Shown here: one piece after another, positions 28,442 to 36,585 of the stretch
Layout of the letters: every line of letters begins with the position of its first letter
Numbering within the stretch: position 1 is the first letter of the stretch
Source of the DNA: Leifsonia xyli subsp. xyli str. CTCB07
Lineage (GTDB): Bacteria; Actinomycetota; Actinomycetes; Actinomycetales; Microbacteriaceae
Length of the DNA stretch: 64,000 nucleotides
Assembly (NCBI RefSeq): GCF_000007665.1
Contig: NC_006087.1
Coordinates: forward strand, 1,736,001 to 1,800,000
Direction: 5' to 3'
Program-made: the position numbers and the translations under genes
Notes under the pieces: model-generated
What the model saw: only the letters and a program-made list of their open reading frames with translations
What the model was told of the DNA's origin: nothing
Database searches by the model: none

Positions 28442-30614
28442 ATGCAGCTATTCATGTCGGACATGCCGCCACAGGTCCGGTCGCGGGGAGCGATGGGAGC
28501 ATCCGCTTTTGCGCCCATCGCGCTGCTGCTGGTGGCGATGGCGCTCAGCGCTCCGACCGAGCCCGCTGGGGCAGCCGCAGCGGTCTCGTCCACCGGCGAG
28601 GCCGGCTCTTCCTCCGCCGACACCCCGAGCCCGACGCCGAACCCGTCTGCCCCGCGGCTCGACCCGGCGCCCTCGGACCTCGTCGTCTCCTTCCCGCTCA
28701 CCGTCTCCGGAACGGCCAGCCCCGGCGACGTCATCGCGGTCTCGGGCGGGTCCTCTCCGGGCCCGGACGCCACCTGCACCGCGACCGCAGACGGCCGCTT
28801 CAGCTGCGCCCTCCGCCGCCTGCCGGACGGCGGCCGCGTGCCCGTGCGCGCCGAATCCCGCGCCGCCGGGCTGTCCGACAGCTGGCAGGTGCAGGTGCTC
28901 TCGCCTCCGGTGATCACCACCGCGGACGGCACGGCGACCGGCGGCGGCATCCGTGGGACAGCGTTCCCCGGCGCGACCGTGACCGTCGCCTCCGAGACCG
29001 GCGCCCAGTGTACGTTCCCGGCAGACGGGGCCGGAACCTGGGGATGCGTCATCGCCGGGATGCCGGACGGCCGGCACACGATCACCGCGACGCAAGTCGC
29101 CCCGTTCTCGGCGACACGATCCGGTCGCAGCGCCAGTGTCTCGATCGTCCTCGACACCGTCCCACCGCCCGCCCCCCATCACCGCGCCCCGTCCGGACGC
29201 CTCCGTCGCCAACGGCGGAGCGTTCAGCTTCGGCGGCGCCGGCGAGCCGGGCGGCGAGGTCACCGTCTACGCGAGCACCGCATCCAGCACCACCATCGCC
29301 TGTTTCGCGCCCGTCACCGGCGGCGTCTGGTCGTGCAGCGGCGCGCTGCCGCCCGGCGGGTACCGCGTCTCGGCGTTGCAGCGGGACGCCGCCGGCAACG
29401 TCAGCGCCGGAAGCAACACCATCGCGGTCACGGTTCAGGACGCCGCCGCGAACGCTCCGCCGTCCTCCCGGAAATCGGCAGCCCGGCCCGCGCCGACTCC
29501 CACACCGACCCGCCCCGCGCCCGTGCTCCCCGCGCCGGCACCGCCCTCCGGACCGGTGCGCCCCGACACCAAGGGCTGGACCGGAACCCCGTTCTCCACG
29601 GCCTCCGCGCCCGCCGTCGACGCCGCCTCCTTTCCGGGCTGGCTCCGCTCGCTCGCTCTCGCCGTAGCTGCGCTCCTGCTCCTCGCCTTGCCGGCTCAGC
29701 TGCTCGCGGCCACGCTGGCGCGCCGCCGCTCGCGGGCCGCTCCGCGCTCCGCGCGTCCCTCCATCTTCGGGCGCAACCGCACCCGGGCCGAGCTGGCCGA
29801 GGCCGACGCAGCGCTCGTCGGGCGACGCTGGGCGCTGGGCTCCGCGAAATCGGAGGTTTCCGGGCTCTCCCCCTCCGCGACGACCGCGCCCCAACCGGTC
29901 TGGCTGGCGCCGGTCGCCGGTGTCGTGGCCGCCGCTCTGGTGACTCTGTCGGCTTCCGTACAGGATGCCGCCACCTACGTCCGGCTGCTGTTCGCCGTCG
30001 CGCTGGCTGTCGCCGCCGTCAATGCAGTCGGGGTGCTCGCCGCGCGCGCGACAGCGCGGCACTTGGGCAGGGCAGCGCCTCCCGTGGTCGTGCTGCCCCT
30101 CCTACTCATGGCCGTGGCGGCGACGGCCGTGGGGTCGCGTCTGTTCGGGTTCGAGCCCGCGCTGCTGTTCGGTCTGGTGTTGGGAGTGCCCCTCCCGGAT
30201 GGCCGCGCCCGGGTGGCGCGCGGACGGATCGCCACCGTGCAGCTCTCCGCCATCGCCGCCATCGGTGTGCTCGCCTGGCTCGCCGTCGGTGCACTACCGT
30301 CACCCTCGGGCGGGTTCTCCGCCTTCTTCGTCGAGTTCGCGAACGCGCTCTCGCTGCTGGGCATCGGGTCCGCCGCCATCGCACTCCTGCCGATCGGCCA
30401 GCTTCCTGGCCGTGCGGTTTTCCTGTGGGTGCGACCGCTGTGGCTCGGACTGAACCTGGTCGTGTACACGATGCTGTTCGCACTCCTGCTACCGGTGGCC
30501 TCCCTCATCCAGAACGGCACAGACCTCGTCGCGATCCTCGCCGCCGCGCTGGTGTTCGCCGTGCTGAGCGTCAGCGTGTGGCTGTGGGAGCGCTACATCG
30601 AACCGGCACGCTGA
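28442..30614 (+). pseudogene. large surface/membrane protein with Ig-like repeats, frameshifted
   Basis: Two frames overlapping at 29136-29170 make a protein of about 720 residues. It has an N-terminal secretion signal (FAPIALLLVAMALSAP), a Ser/Pro-rich linker and at least three bacterial Ig-like modules with recurring CTATADGRFSCAL, CTFPADGAGTWGCVI and CFAPVTGGVWSCSG signatures. A Pro-rich stalk follows, and then a C-terminal block of about eight hydrophobic helices beginning WLRSLALAVAALLLLALP. An adhesin-like outer part on a polytopic anchor is unusual. The break near 29165 separates the second and third repeats. Function unknown; attachment or envelope sensing is a guess. Confidence 0.72.
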
Positions 30615-30617
30615 GAG

Positions 30618-30989
30618 TCACACCGCCGCGATGTAATACCAGTCCCGCCCCTCGCGGACGAACCGCGACGTCTCGCGCTGGATGCCCCGCTCGACGCCCT
30701 TGTAGTACACGGCGAACGCGACCACGCCATCCCGGTCGAACGGTCCGCCCCGCCCGGTGCGTTCGATGTCGAGGCGATACCAGCGGAGGCCGTCCTCCAG
30801 GAGCAGCTCGCCGGGCCGCGTCGAGAGGTGCCAGATGCGCAGGAGATAACCGCCGTCGCCCAGCGCGAACGCGCTGAACCGGGAGCGCATCAACCGCTCC
30901 GCGGTCGGCGAGGGCGATCCCGCGTGCAGAGGACCGCAGCAGGCGTCATACCTCTCACCGCTGGTGCAGGGGCAGTGCAGGAGGGTCAC
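30618..30989 (-). CDS. YchJ family protein (UPF0225, SEC-C motif)
   Basis: The protein is about 123 residues. It opens with the SEC-C zinc-binding motif CPCTSGERYDACCGPLH and continues with the NTF2-like domain (LMRSRFSAFALGDGGYLL, RWYRLDIERTG, RFVREGRDWYYI). Family members are small cytosolic proteins of unknown role. GTG 30989 places the motif right after the start, as in homologues; the frame is open further upstream but without conserved sequence. Convergent with the Ig-like gene, 3 bases apart. Confidence 0.85.
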   Translation of the reverse strand: MTLLHCPCTSGERYDACCGPLHAGSPSPTAERLMRSRFSAFALGDGGYLLRIWHLSTRPGELLLEDGLRWYRLDIERTGRGGPFDRDGVVAFAVYYKGVERGIQRETSRFVREGRDWYYIAAV

Positions 30990-31183
30990 CCCGCGAGTGT
31001 AGACGACCCGGCCGATCTGCGCGCCTGAACCATGGCCGCCAGGCTGATCGTGCGCTCCCTGGGCCACCTCCACGACCACCCCTTCGCGCACCTCGGCTCT
31101 CCGCTCAGCCGTTGAACCGATCCGGATCGTACGCTGAGCCTCCGTCCACCGCACACAAGCTCCCACCGTGTACCTTTAGAGGC

Positions 31184-31291
31184 ATGGAAGGCTTGTTCAT
31201 CGGTATCATCTGGCTCATCGTCGTCGGCGGTGGCATCAGCGTGCTGGCGGCCCTGGTCGCGATGGCCAAGGCCCCCTACCGCAACCGCTAA
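31184..31291 (+). CDS. 35-residue single-helix membrane peptide
   Basis: ATG 31184 to TAA 31289-31291 encodes a peptide starting MEGLFIGIIWLIVVGGG and ending KAPYRNR. It is one hydrophobic helix of about 25 residues followed by a basic end, so the orientation should be N-out or membrane-spanning with the C-terminus inside. AGAGG lies immediately before the start. Lack of Pro or charged residues in the helix and the clean positive-inside end support a real small protein. I do not recognise a family. It sits 83 bases before a tRNA gene. Confidence 0.55.
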   Translation: MEGLFIGIIWLIVVGGGISVLAALVAMAKAPYRNR

Positions 31292-31374
31292 CCGGCTAGA
31301 CTCGGCCCCGAAACCTGCCGGCCCAGCCGTGTGACCCAGCGAAGCGCACCTCCGCCGGCTCACGGAAACGCTCG

Positions 31375-31448
31375 GCCCCCATAGCCCAATCGGCAGAGGC
31401 AGGCGACTTAAAATCGCTTCAGTGTGGGTTCGAATCCCGCTGGGGGCA
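31375..31448 (+). tRNA. tRNA with anticodon UAA (short variable arm)
   Basis: A 74-base cloverleaf has acceptor GCCCCCA pairing with TGGGGGC, a D arm GCCC...GAGGC, anticodon arm GGCGA-CTTAAAA-TCGCT (anticodon TAA), a short variable region, T arm GTGGG-TTCGAAT-CCCGC, and discriminator A. CCA is not encoded. UAA reads leucine codon UUA, yet leucine tRNAs normally have a long variable arm (about 85 bases). The type I shape is therefore odd. A serine recombinase fragment abuts the 3' end, so the gene has probably served as an integration site. Confidence 0.88.
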
Positions 31449-31449
31449 C

Positions 31450-31826
31450 CTCATGTTCGACGTTCCGACCTGGGGCTGAATGAATGGGTCGGTGGTTTCG
31501 CCGGTTGCCCGTTCGGTCGCGGCTTGCTGGGTGTTCTTGTCGAAGTAGAGCCCGAAGGGTTTGGCCGCGATGGAATCGGTTTCGCGGTTCTCGCCGATGA
31601 GGATTTGGGTGAAGAAGGCCTGGTTCATGAGTCGGCGGGTTTGGCTGTCGGCGCTGGCGTATATGTCGCCCATGTCGGTGGCGAGGTTGAGGCAGGCGTC
31701 GATGTGGGTGCGGGCTTCGGAGTAGTCGTTGTGGTGCTCGGCCAGGCGGGCGTCGATGGTGTCGAGTTCGCTGCGGAGGCGGTCTTGGAACTTGGAGCCT
31801 GCCCCGGTTTCCCGGATGGTTCTTGT
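31450..31826 (-). pseudogene. C-terminal fragment of a serine recombinase
   Basis: A minus-strand frame shows the C-terminal coiled region of actinobacterial recombinase-family proteins: FQDRLRSELDTIDARLAEHH, ARTHIDACLNLATDMGDIYAS, TRRLMNQAFFTQILIGEN, and KPFGLYFD. The catalytic and DNA-binding domains are absent, and the frame runs into the tRNA gene, where its apparent end (CPQRDSNPH) is just the antisense of the tRNA T arm. It marks an old insertion at this tRNA. It is unrelated in detail to the integrase at 1850, as far as the eye can tell. Confidence 0.7.
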
Positions 31827-31833
31827 GCGTTGA

Positions 31834-31969
31834 TCATGCCGCGGTTGCGGCGGTGGTGTGAAGGGCTTCGTAGTCGGCAGGGCAGAGGTCGCCGAGGGAC
31901 GTGTGCCGGCGCGGGGGGTGGAAGCGCTCGATCCACTCGAAGATCGCCGGTGCGAGCTGCGCCTGTGAG
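31834..31969 (-). mobile_element. C-terminal fragment of an IS3-type transposase (OrfB)
   Basis: The minus-strand frame ending at 31834 reads AIFEWIERFHPPRRHTSLGD and then LCPADYEALHTTAATAA, the C-terminal end of IS3-group OrfB integrase-type transposases (the region after the catalytic Glu). Only about 45 codons remain. It is fused on its upstream side to an unrelated esterase fragment, indicating deletion after insertion. Confidence 0.65.
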
Positions 31970-31979
31970 TCGATGAGCG

Positions 31980-32144
31980 GCAGCGCGCCAGGTCGCCGAG
32001 CACCGGCTCCCAGGACTCGGCTGTGTCTGCGCGGCCGTGCAGAAGGGAGACGACCGGGAGGCGCGCCAGGGTCTCGGGCCACACGACGGTGCCGCGCAAC
32101 TCCTCGCCGAGCGTCGGGCTGGCGAGGCTGTGGTGTGCGATCAT
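31980..32144 (-). pseudogene. N-terminal fragment of an alpha/beta-hydrolase (esterase)
   Basis: ATG 32144 opens a frame, MIAHHSLASPTLGEELRG, followed by LPVVSLLHGRADTAESWEPV, in which LLHGRADT is the oxyanion-hole region of an alpha/beta-hydrolase of the esterase type. After about 53 codons the sequence changes into transposase debris, so the nucleophile and the rest of the enzyme are missing. The start overlaps the stop of the CitE fragment (ATGA), showing that both once formed one operon with the genes upstream. Confidence 0.55.
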
Positions 32145-32530
32145 CGCCGGTCGAGGATCGCGCGGGCACGGCCGAGCATGGCCGGGTCGACCATCTCGCC
32201 GGAGGGAAGGGTTCCGACACCGCCATCGCCGACCGCGGCGAGCACCGCAGACGCCCAGGCCAGTTCCTCCGGCGAAGTCGCGAAGACCTCCGCGATCACC
32301 GGCAGCTGACTCGGATGCGCGGCCACACGGCCGATCCAGCCCAGGCGGCGGCCGTGCTCGGTGTCGGTGCGCAGTTCGACCTCTGCCCCGATGGCGCGGA
32401 GCGCGGCGATCTCGTGGCCGGCTCCGGCGTTGACCCGCACCTGGAGGATCGGTCCCGTTGCCTCTCGGTCGCGCAGCCAGCCGGTCACGGCGTCGAGCGC
32501 GTCCGCTTTGGATGCGGGGGCGACGGCGCA
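32141..32530 (-). pseudogene. CitE-like (HpcH/HpaI aldolase family) fragment with internal deletion
   Basis: The frame reads AVAPASKADALDAVTGWLRD, which fits the region after the N-terminal strand of citrate lyase beta-like proteins. It passes through RVNAGAGHE and then jumps to the C-terminal block RRLGWIGRVAAHPSQLPVIA and VFATSPEELAWA. The metal-binding middle of the TIM barrel is gone and the N-terminus is replaced by the glycosidase-like fragment upstream. Family members cleave citryl- or malyl-CoA type substrates. The piece is non-functional. Confidence 0.6.
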
Positions 32531-33206
32531 GCGCGTCGATGAGGCGGGTGTCGCCCTCCTTCATCGTGTCCAGGAACACCCCGTCCACACCGAGCTCCGT
32601 GACCAGCGCAGCCAGTTCGGTCGGGTCATCTCCGGCCGCGCCGCGGGTTCCAGTGTCCCAAGGGTTGTAGTCGATGAAAACGCGGATGCCACGCTCGTGC
32701 AGTTCAGCGATCAGCCCGGTCAGTCCGGGGACGTCGCGGTAGAAGTCGTACTGGTTGCGGTCATCGATGCCGACCACCGGGTAGGCGTGCCAGAGCACGA
32801 TGCCGTCGAAGCCGCCGTGATCGGCAGTGGCGGCGAGGAACGCCTCAACCGTGAAGCACTGCCGCTCATGGTCGAAGAGCCGTTCATCCCACAGCCACAC
32901 CTGGGCAACGCTGTACGCGCTGCGCGCCCAGCCGGTCTCGGTCTGCTCGTAAGCGGCGCCGCTATAGCCCAGACGTGCTCGGGCCTCGTCGCGCCAGGCG
33001 GCGAGGCCGGCGCGCCAGCGCGGCCAGTCGGCGGGGTCCTCGGGTGCAGCGAACACCTTGGCGATGTCACCGACCGCCGGGTCGATCATCCCGCTCGGCG
33101 GCAGCGAAATAGGGAGGTCGATCGCCCGCGGGACAAGCGGGTCGAAATCGTTGGTGTTCTCTTCGTCGGGATCGACGGCGGGGTCAGCGAGACGAGCGGA
33201 AATCGT
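32531..33206 (-). pseudogene. TIM-barrel glycosidase-like protein, truncated
   Basis: About 220 codons show FDPLVPRAIDLPISLPPSGM, VAQVWLWDERLFDHERQCF, GFDGIVLWHAYPVVGIDDRN, the segment RGIRVFIDYNPWDTGTR, and DGVFLDTMKEGD. Strand-loop patterns with Asp after beta strands (FIDYNPWD, FLDTM) suggest a glycoside hydrolase-like barrel. I cannot name the family. The C-terminal half is lost where it fuses to the CitE fragment near 32533. No clear start codon precedes the conserved part, and it overlaps the end of the PfkB kinase gene. It was probably the next gene of the sugar operon. Confidence 0.5.
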
Positions 33207-34125
33207 GAATCTCCTCGAGAGTGGGGATGGACAGCACCGCGCCGGGACACTGCACCGAGAGAGCGGCGGCGGCCGTGGCAAACGCCGCGGCCGCCACCAG
33301 CGCGGAACGGCGGAGGTCGCCGCCCGCGTCCACGAAGGCGCCGGAGCGGTCGAGCTCGGCCAACAGGGCGCCGCAAAAGGTGTCGCCAGCGCCGGTAGTG
33401 TCCACCGCGTCGACGCGAAGGCCAGGGACCGGTTCGACCGGTTCGCCGGGCACGCAGACCAGGGCCCCGCGCGCGCCGAGCGTGACGATCACCGCCAGGC
33501 CGAGACCGCTGAGGACAGTTGCGACCGCTTCCTCGTCGGCCGGATCGGGCGCGTCCGCGACCGCGGCGGCGAGCCGGGCGGCCTCGTGCTCGTTGACGAT
33601 CAGCAGATCGACGGCCTGCATCAGCTCGGCGGGCACTGGGGGGATCGGGGCGGCGTTGAGCACCACAGCGGTCCCGGCCGCGCGGGCGGCGAGCGCCGCC
33701 TCGGTCACAGTCTCGACCGGAGTCTCCAGTTGCATCAGAAGTGCGTCTGCGGCTGCGATGGCCTCTCGCTCGCCGGAGGTCAGGCGCAGCAATTCGCCGT
33801 TTGCGCCTGCGTCGACCACGATCGCGTTCTCAGCGCCCTCGTCCACCTTGATGACCGCGGTCCCGGTCGGCTCATCCACCCGGCGGAGGCACAGGGCAAC
33901 GCCTGACTCGGTGAGGCTGGCGATGAGCCGCTCGGCGGCGGCATCCTTGCCGAGGGCGGCGATGAACGTCGCGTCGGCGCCGGAACGGGCCACCGCGGTG
34001 ACCTGGTTGTTACCTTTGCCGACGGGCACGGCGCCGGCGGCCAGGACGGTCTCTCCGGGCGACGGGATGCGCTCGACCCGATAGACGAGGTCGAGGTTGG
34101 CGCTGCCCAGCACGGTGACGCTCAT
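33184..34125 (-). CDS. PfkB-family carbohydrate kinase (ribokinase-like)
   Basis: The protein has 313 residues. PfkB features are the N-terminal GSANLDLVYRVERIPSPGET, a sugar-contact motif with KGNNQ in place of the usual GGKGAN-type glycine run, and the C-terminal DTTGAGDTFCGALLAEL with the catalytic Asp and anion hole. It would phosphorylate a pentose or nucleoside released by the neighbouring hydrolases. ATG 34125 overlaps the stop of the upstream ADP-ribosylglycohydrolase-like frame (ATGA). The frame is intact in an otherwise decaying operon. Confidence 0.88.
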   Translation of the reverse strand: MSVTVLGSANLDLVYRVERIPSPGETVLAAGAVPVGKGNNQVTAVARSGADATFIAALGKDAAAERLIASLTESGVALCLRRVDEPTGTAVIKVDEGAENAIVVDAGANGELLRLTSGEREAIAAADALLMQLETPVETVTEAALAARAAGTAVVLNAAPIPPVPAELMQAVDLLIVNEHEAARLAAAVADAPDPADEEAVATVLSGLGLAVIVTLGARGALVCVPGEPVEPVPGLRVDAVDTTGAGDTFCGALLAELDRSGAFVDAGGDLRRSALVAAAAFATAAAALSVQCPGAVLSIPTLEEIHDFRSSR

Positions 34126-35401
34126 CGCGGCACCCCCACGGAGGCGGCAGCCGCGGTGCTCACGGCCAGCGTGCGCGCGGCCAGCTCGCTGAAGCGGGCA
34201 CAGTCAAGCCGGGGATGCTGCTGGCGAGCCGGTCGTCCAGCGGGTCAATCCAGGCGGCAGGCAGGCCGGCCGCGCCAGTGAGCGCCCCGCTGATGGATCC
34301 GGCGGTCGCCCCGACAGAGTCGGTGTCCCAGCCGCCGCTCACCGCGAGGGTGATCGTGCGGGCGAAGTCGCCGTCGCCGCGGGTGAGGGCGAAGGCCAGC
34401 AGGGCGGAGTTGTTGAGGGAGTGTACCCAGTGCAGGTGCCCGAACTCCGCGTGCAGAGCGTCGACCGCCGCCTCGTCGCCCAGGTCACCGGCGCCGAGTT
34501 CGGCGCCGCGGCGGATCGCGGCGGCGTAGCGGCTGCCGGCCGGGACGACGCTCAGCCCAGCCGCGATCACGTCGCCAACGGAGGAGGCGGTCACCGCGGC
34601 CGCGCAGGCCGCGGCGGCGAACAGGGCGCCGTAGAGCCCGTTGCGGCCGTGGCTGAGCCGGGCGTCCCGCCAGGCCAGGCTCGCGGCGGCCACCGGGTCA
34701 CCCGGGTTCGCCCAGCCGTCGAGGAGGTTGCGGTAGGTGATCCGCTCGGCGGTGAACACACGCCCGCCGGGCAGATTGTTCAGCCAGGAAGTCGCCACGT
34801 CGTCGGTGCCGATGTCGCGGCCGAGCGCTTCGAGGAGGCCGAGCGCGATGAGGGGAAAGTTGAGGTCGTCGTCCTCGGGCATCCCGTCGATGTTCTCCAC
34901 CAGGCTGGTCGGCCGACTGCGCCGGTTCCACGGGTACCGCGCGGCGACCTCGGGGTCGAGACCGCGCTCGGTGAAGTAACCAGCGAGTGGCCAGTTCCCG
35001 GTCGAGCGGCCGAGGGCGCGGATGCCGGCCAGCGAGATCTTCTCGACCGGCTTGCCGAGCAGGCACCCGGCCGCCCGGCCCAGCCACGCGCCGAGCACGC
35101 GGTCGGGCAGGTCGGCGGAGCGCGGGTCTGTCATCGCAACCGGTCCCGGGGCGGCGGCGAGGATCTCGGCCAGCCCGGGCGGCGTCGGCAGCGCGTCCAC
35201 CTCGACCAGCAGCTCGCGCGCGAGGTCCCGCAGCGCCGGGGACGCCGGCGTGGGCGTCGCCCCGCTCGCCGCGGCCTCCGCGCTCCCGCCCGCGGCCAGC
35301 CAGCGGGCGCGGATGCCCTCGATGGCCTTCCCGTCGAGGGCGGCGGCGACCAGGGCGTGCGGCAGCAGATCCTCCGGCTGGGTCCAGCTGAGGCGCAGCA
35401 C
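34122..35401 (-). pseudogene. ADP-ribosylglycohydrolase family protein 2, frameshifted near the C-terminus
   Basis: From GTG 35401 a 413-codon frame shows an N-terminal extension, then the ARH fold with GAWLGRAAGCLLGKPVEK, the metal-site motif MPEDDDLNFPLIALGLLEAL, HSLNNSALLAFALTRGDGDF and the second metal site GGWDTDSVGATAGSISGAL. Near 34212 the frame shifts. The sister frame gives DCARFSELAARTLAVS and stops in an ATGA overlap with the kinase start, which is plainly the ancestral end. The enzyme core is complete, so activity may survive with an altered tail. ARH proteins cleave ADP-ribosyl or related ribosyl glycosidic bonds. Confidence 0.8.
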
Positions 35402-36532
35402 TACGCCACCTCAAGACTCACGGCGAACCCGGTGCGCAACGCTGCGACATCCGCCGCGCGCGCGGCATCGGCGGCCCAGACGTCGCGCGCGACGGAACGG
35501 CTGCCCTCGTTCACCCCGTCGATCCACTCCCCCGGAACCGCGGCGAGCCCGCCGAGTGCGCCGGCGATGGAGCCGGCCATGACGGCGATGGAGTCGCTGT
35601 CGCGGCCGTAGTTGATCGAGCCGAGCACGGCCTCCCGGTAACCCCCCTCGGCGGCGATGAGCATCCCAAGCGCGATCGGCAACTCCTCGATCGCCTTGGT
35701 GCGGCTCGGGATGCGGGCGTCGGGGCGGGCTGCCGGTAGTGCGGCCCCACCGTGTCGAACGGCTCAACCGCGCTGCGGAGCGTGGCGAGGCCGCCGCGCC
35801 AGTCGGAGACCCGGGAGGCGGCCTCGGCGACAGCCTCGATCGCGTCCCGGGTGCCGTCTTTCGCCAGCCGCAGGACGGTCTCGACCACTGAGCCGACGCT
35901 AGCGCCCGGCCGCATCGCCTCGGCAACCGCGGCGGCGTAGACGCCCGCTGCCTCCCGGCCGTAGCTGGACTGGTGCGCACCGGCGACGTCGATGGCCTAG
36001 GCGTACGCGCTCTCCGGATTCCCGGCGTTCACGATGCCGATCGGGGCCACATACATGGTGGCTCCACAGTTGACGATGTTGCCGACGCCGGCCTCGCGCG
36101 GGTCGATGTGACCGTAGTGCAGCCGGGCGACCAGCCACTTCTCCGCGAGGAAGATGCGGTGCAGCAGCAGCCCCTCCGACTCGAACTCCGGAATCCAGCG
36201 CTTCTCGCCGATGAGCAAGGGCACGAGGTGGTCGGCGATGGCGTAGGCGTCGAGGTGGTCGCGCACAGTGTCGTACACGTCCACCAGCGCCGTCGTCATC
36301 AGGGTGTCGTCCGTCACATGTCCGTCGCCCTTGTGGTACGGCGCGATCGGGCGGGCGGTGCGCCAGTCCGGCAGAAACGGCGGCACGATGCCCGCGATGA
36401 ACCCACTATAGCGCTCCTGGATCGCCTCGGGGTGTTGCCCTCGGCCGCTCCCCCGAGCGCGTCGCCGACCGCCGCGCCCGCGAGCGCTCCCGTCGCCTTG
36501 TCAACCAGCGAGTCCATCCCGTTCTCCTTCAT
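35401..36532 (-). pseudogene. ADP-ribosylglycohydrolase family protein 1, disabled
   Basis: A second ARH gene is legible across three pieces: MDSLVDKATGALAGAAVGDALGG, a shift near 36433, then YHKGDGHVTDDTLMTTALVD (first metal site), an in-frame TAG at 35997-35999, a shift near 35745, and NYGRDSDSIAVMAGSIAGAL (second metal site). The TAG stop at its end overlaps the GTG of the next ARH gene by one base. Its start is behind GAAGGAG-like sequence. Tandem ARH genes with a PfkB kinase recall the E. coli yegTUV arrangement. At least three lesions make it a clear pseudogene. Confidence 0.85.
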
Positions 36533-36585
36533 TACCTCAGGCTCCTTCTTACGTCAGGGTCGAGTCGTCGCACCGCGTGCGCGGG

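Noticed and set aside
31419-31470. Protein end reading CPQRDSNPH at the tRNA
   Set aside because: This is the well-known artefact of translating the antisense strand of a tRNA T arm, not real protein sequence.
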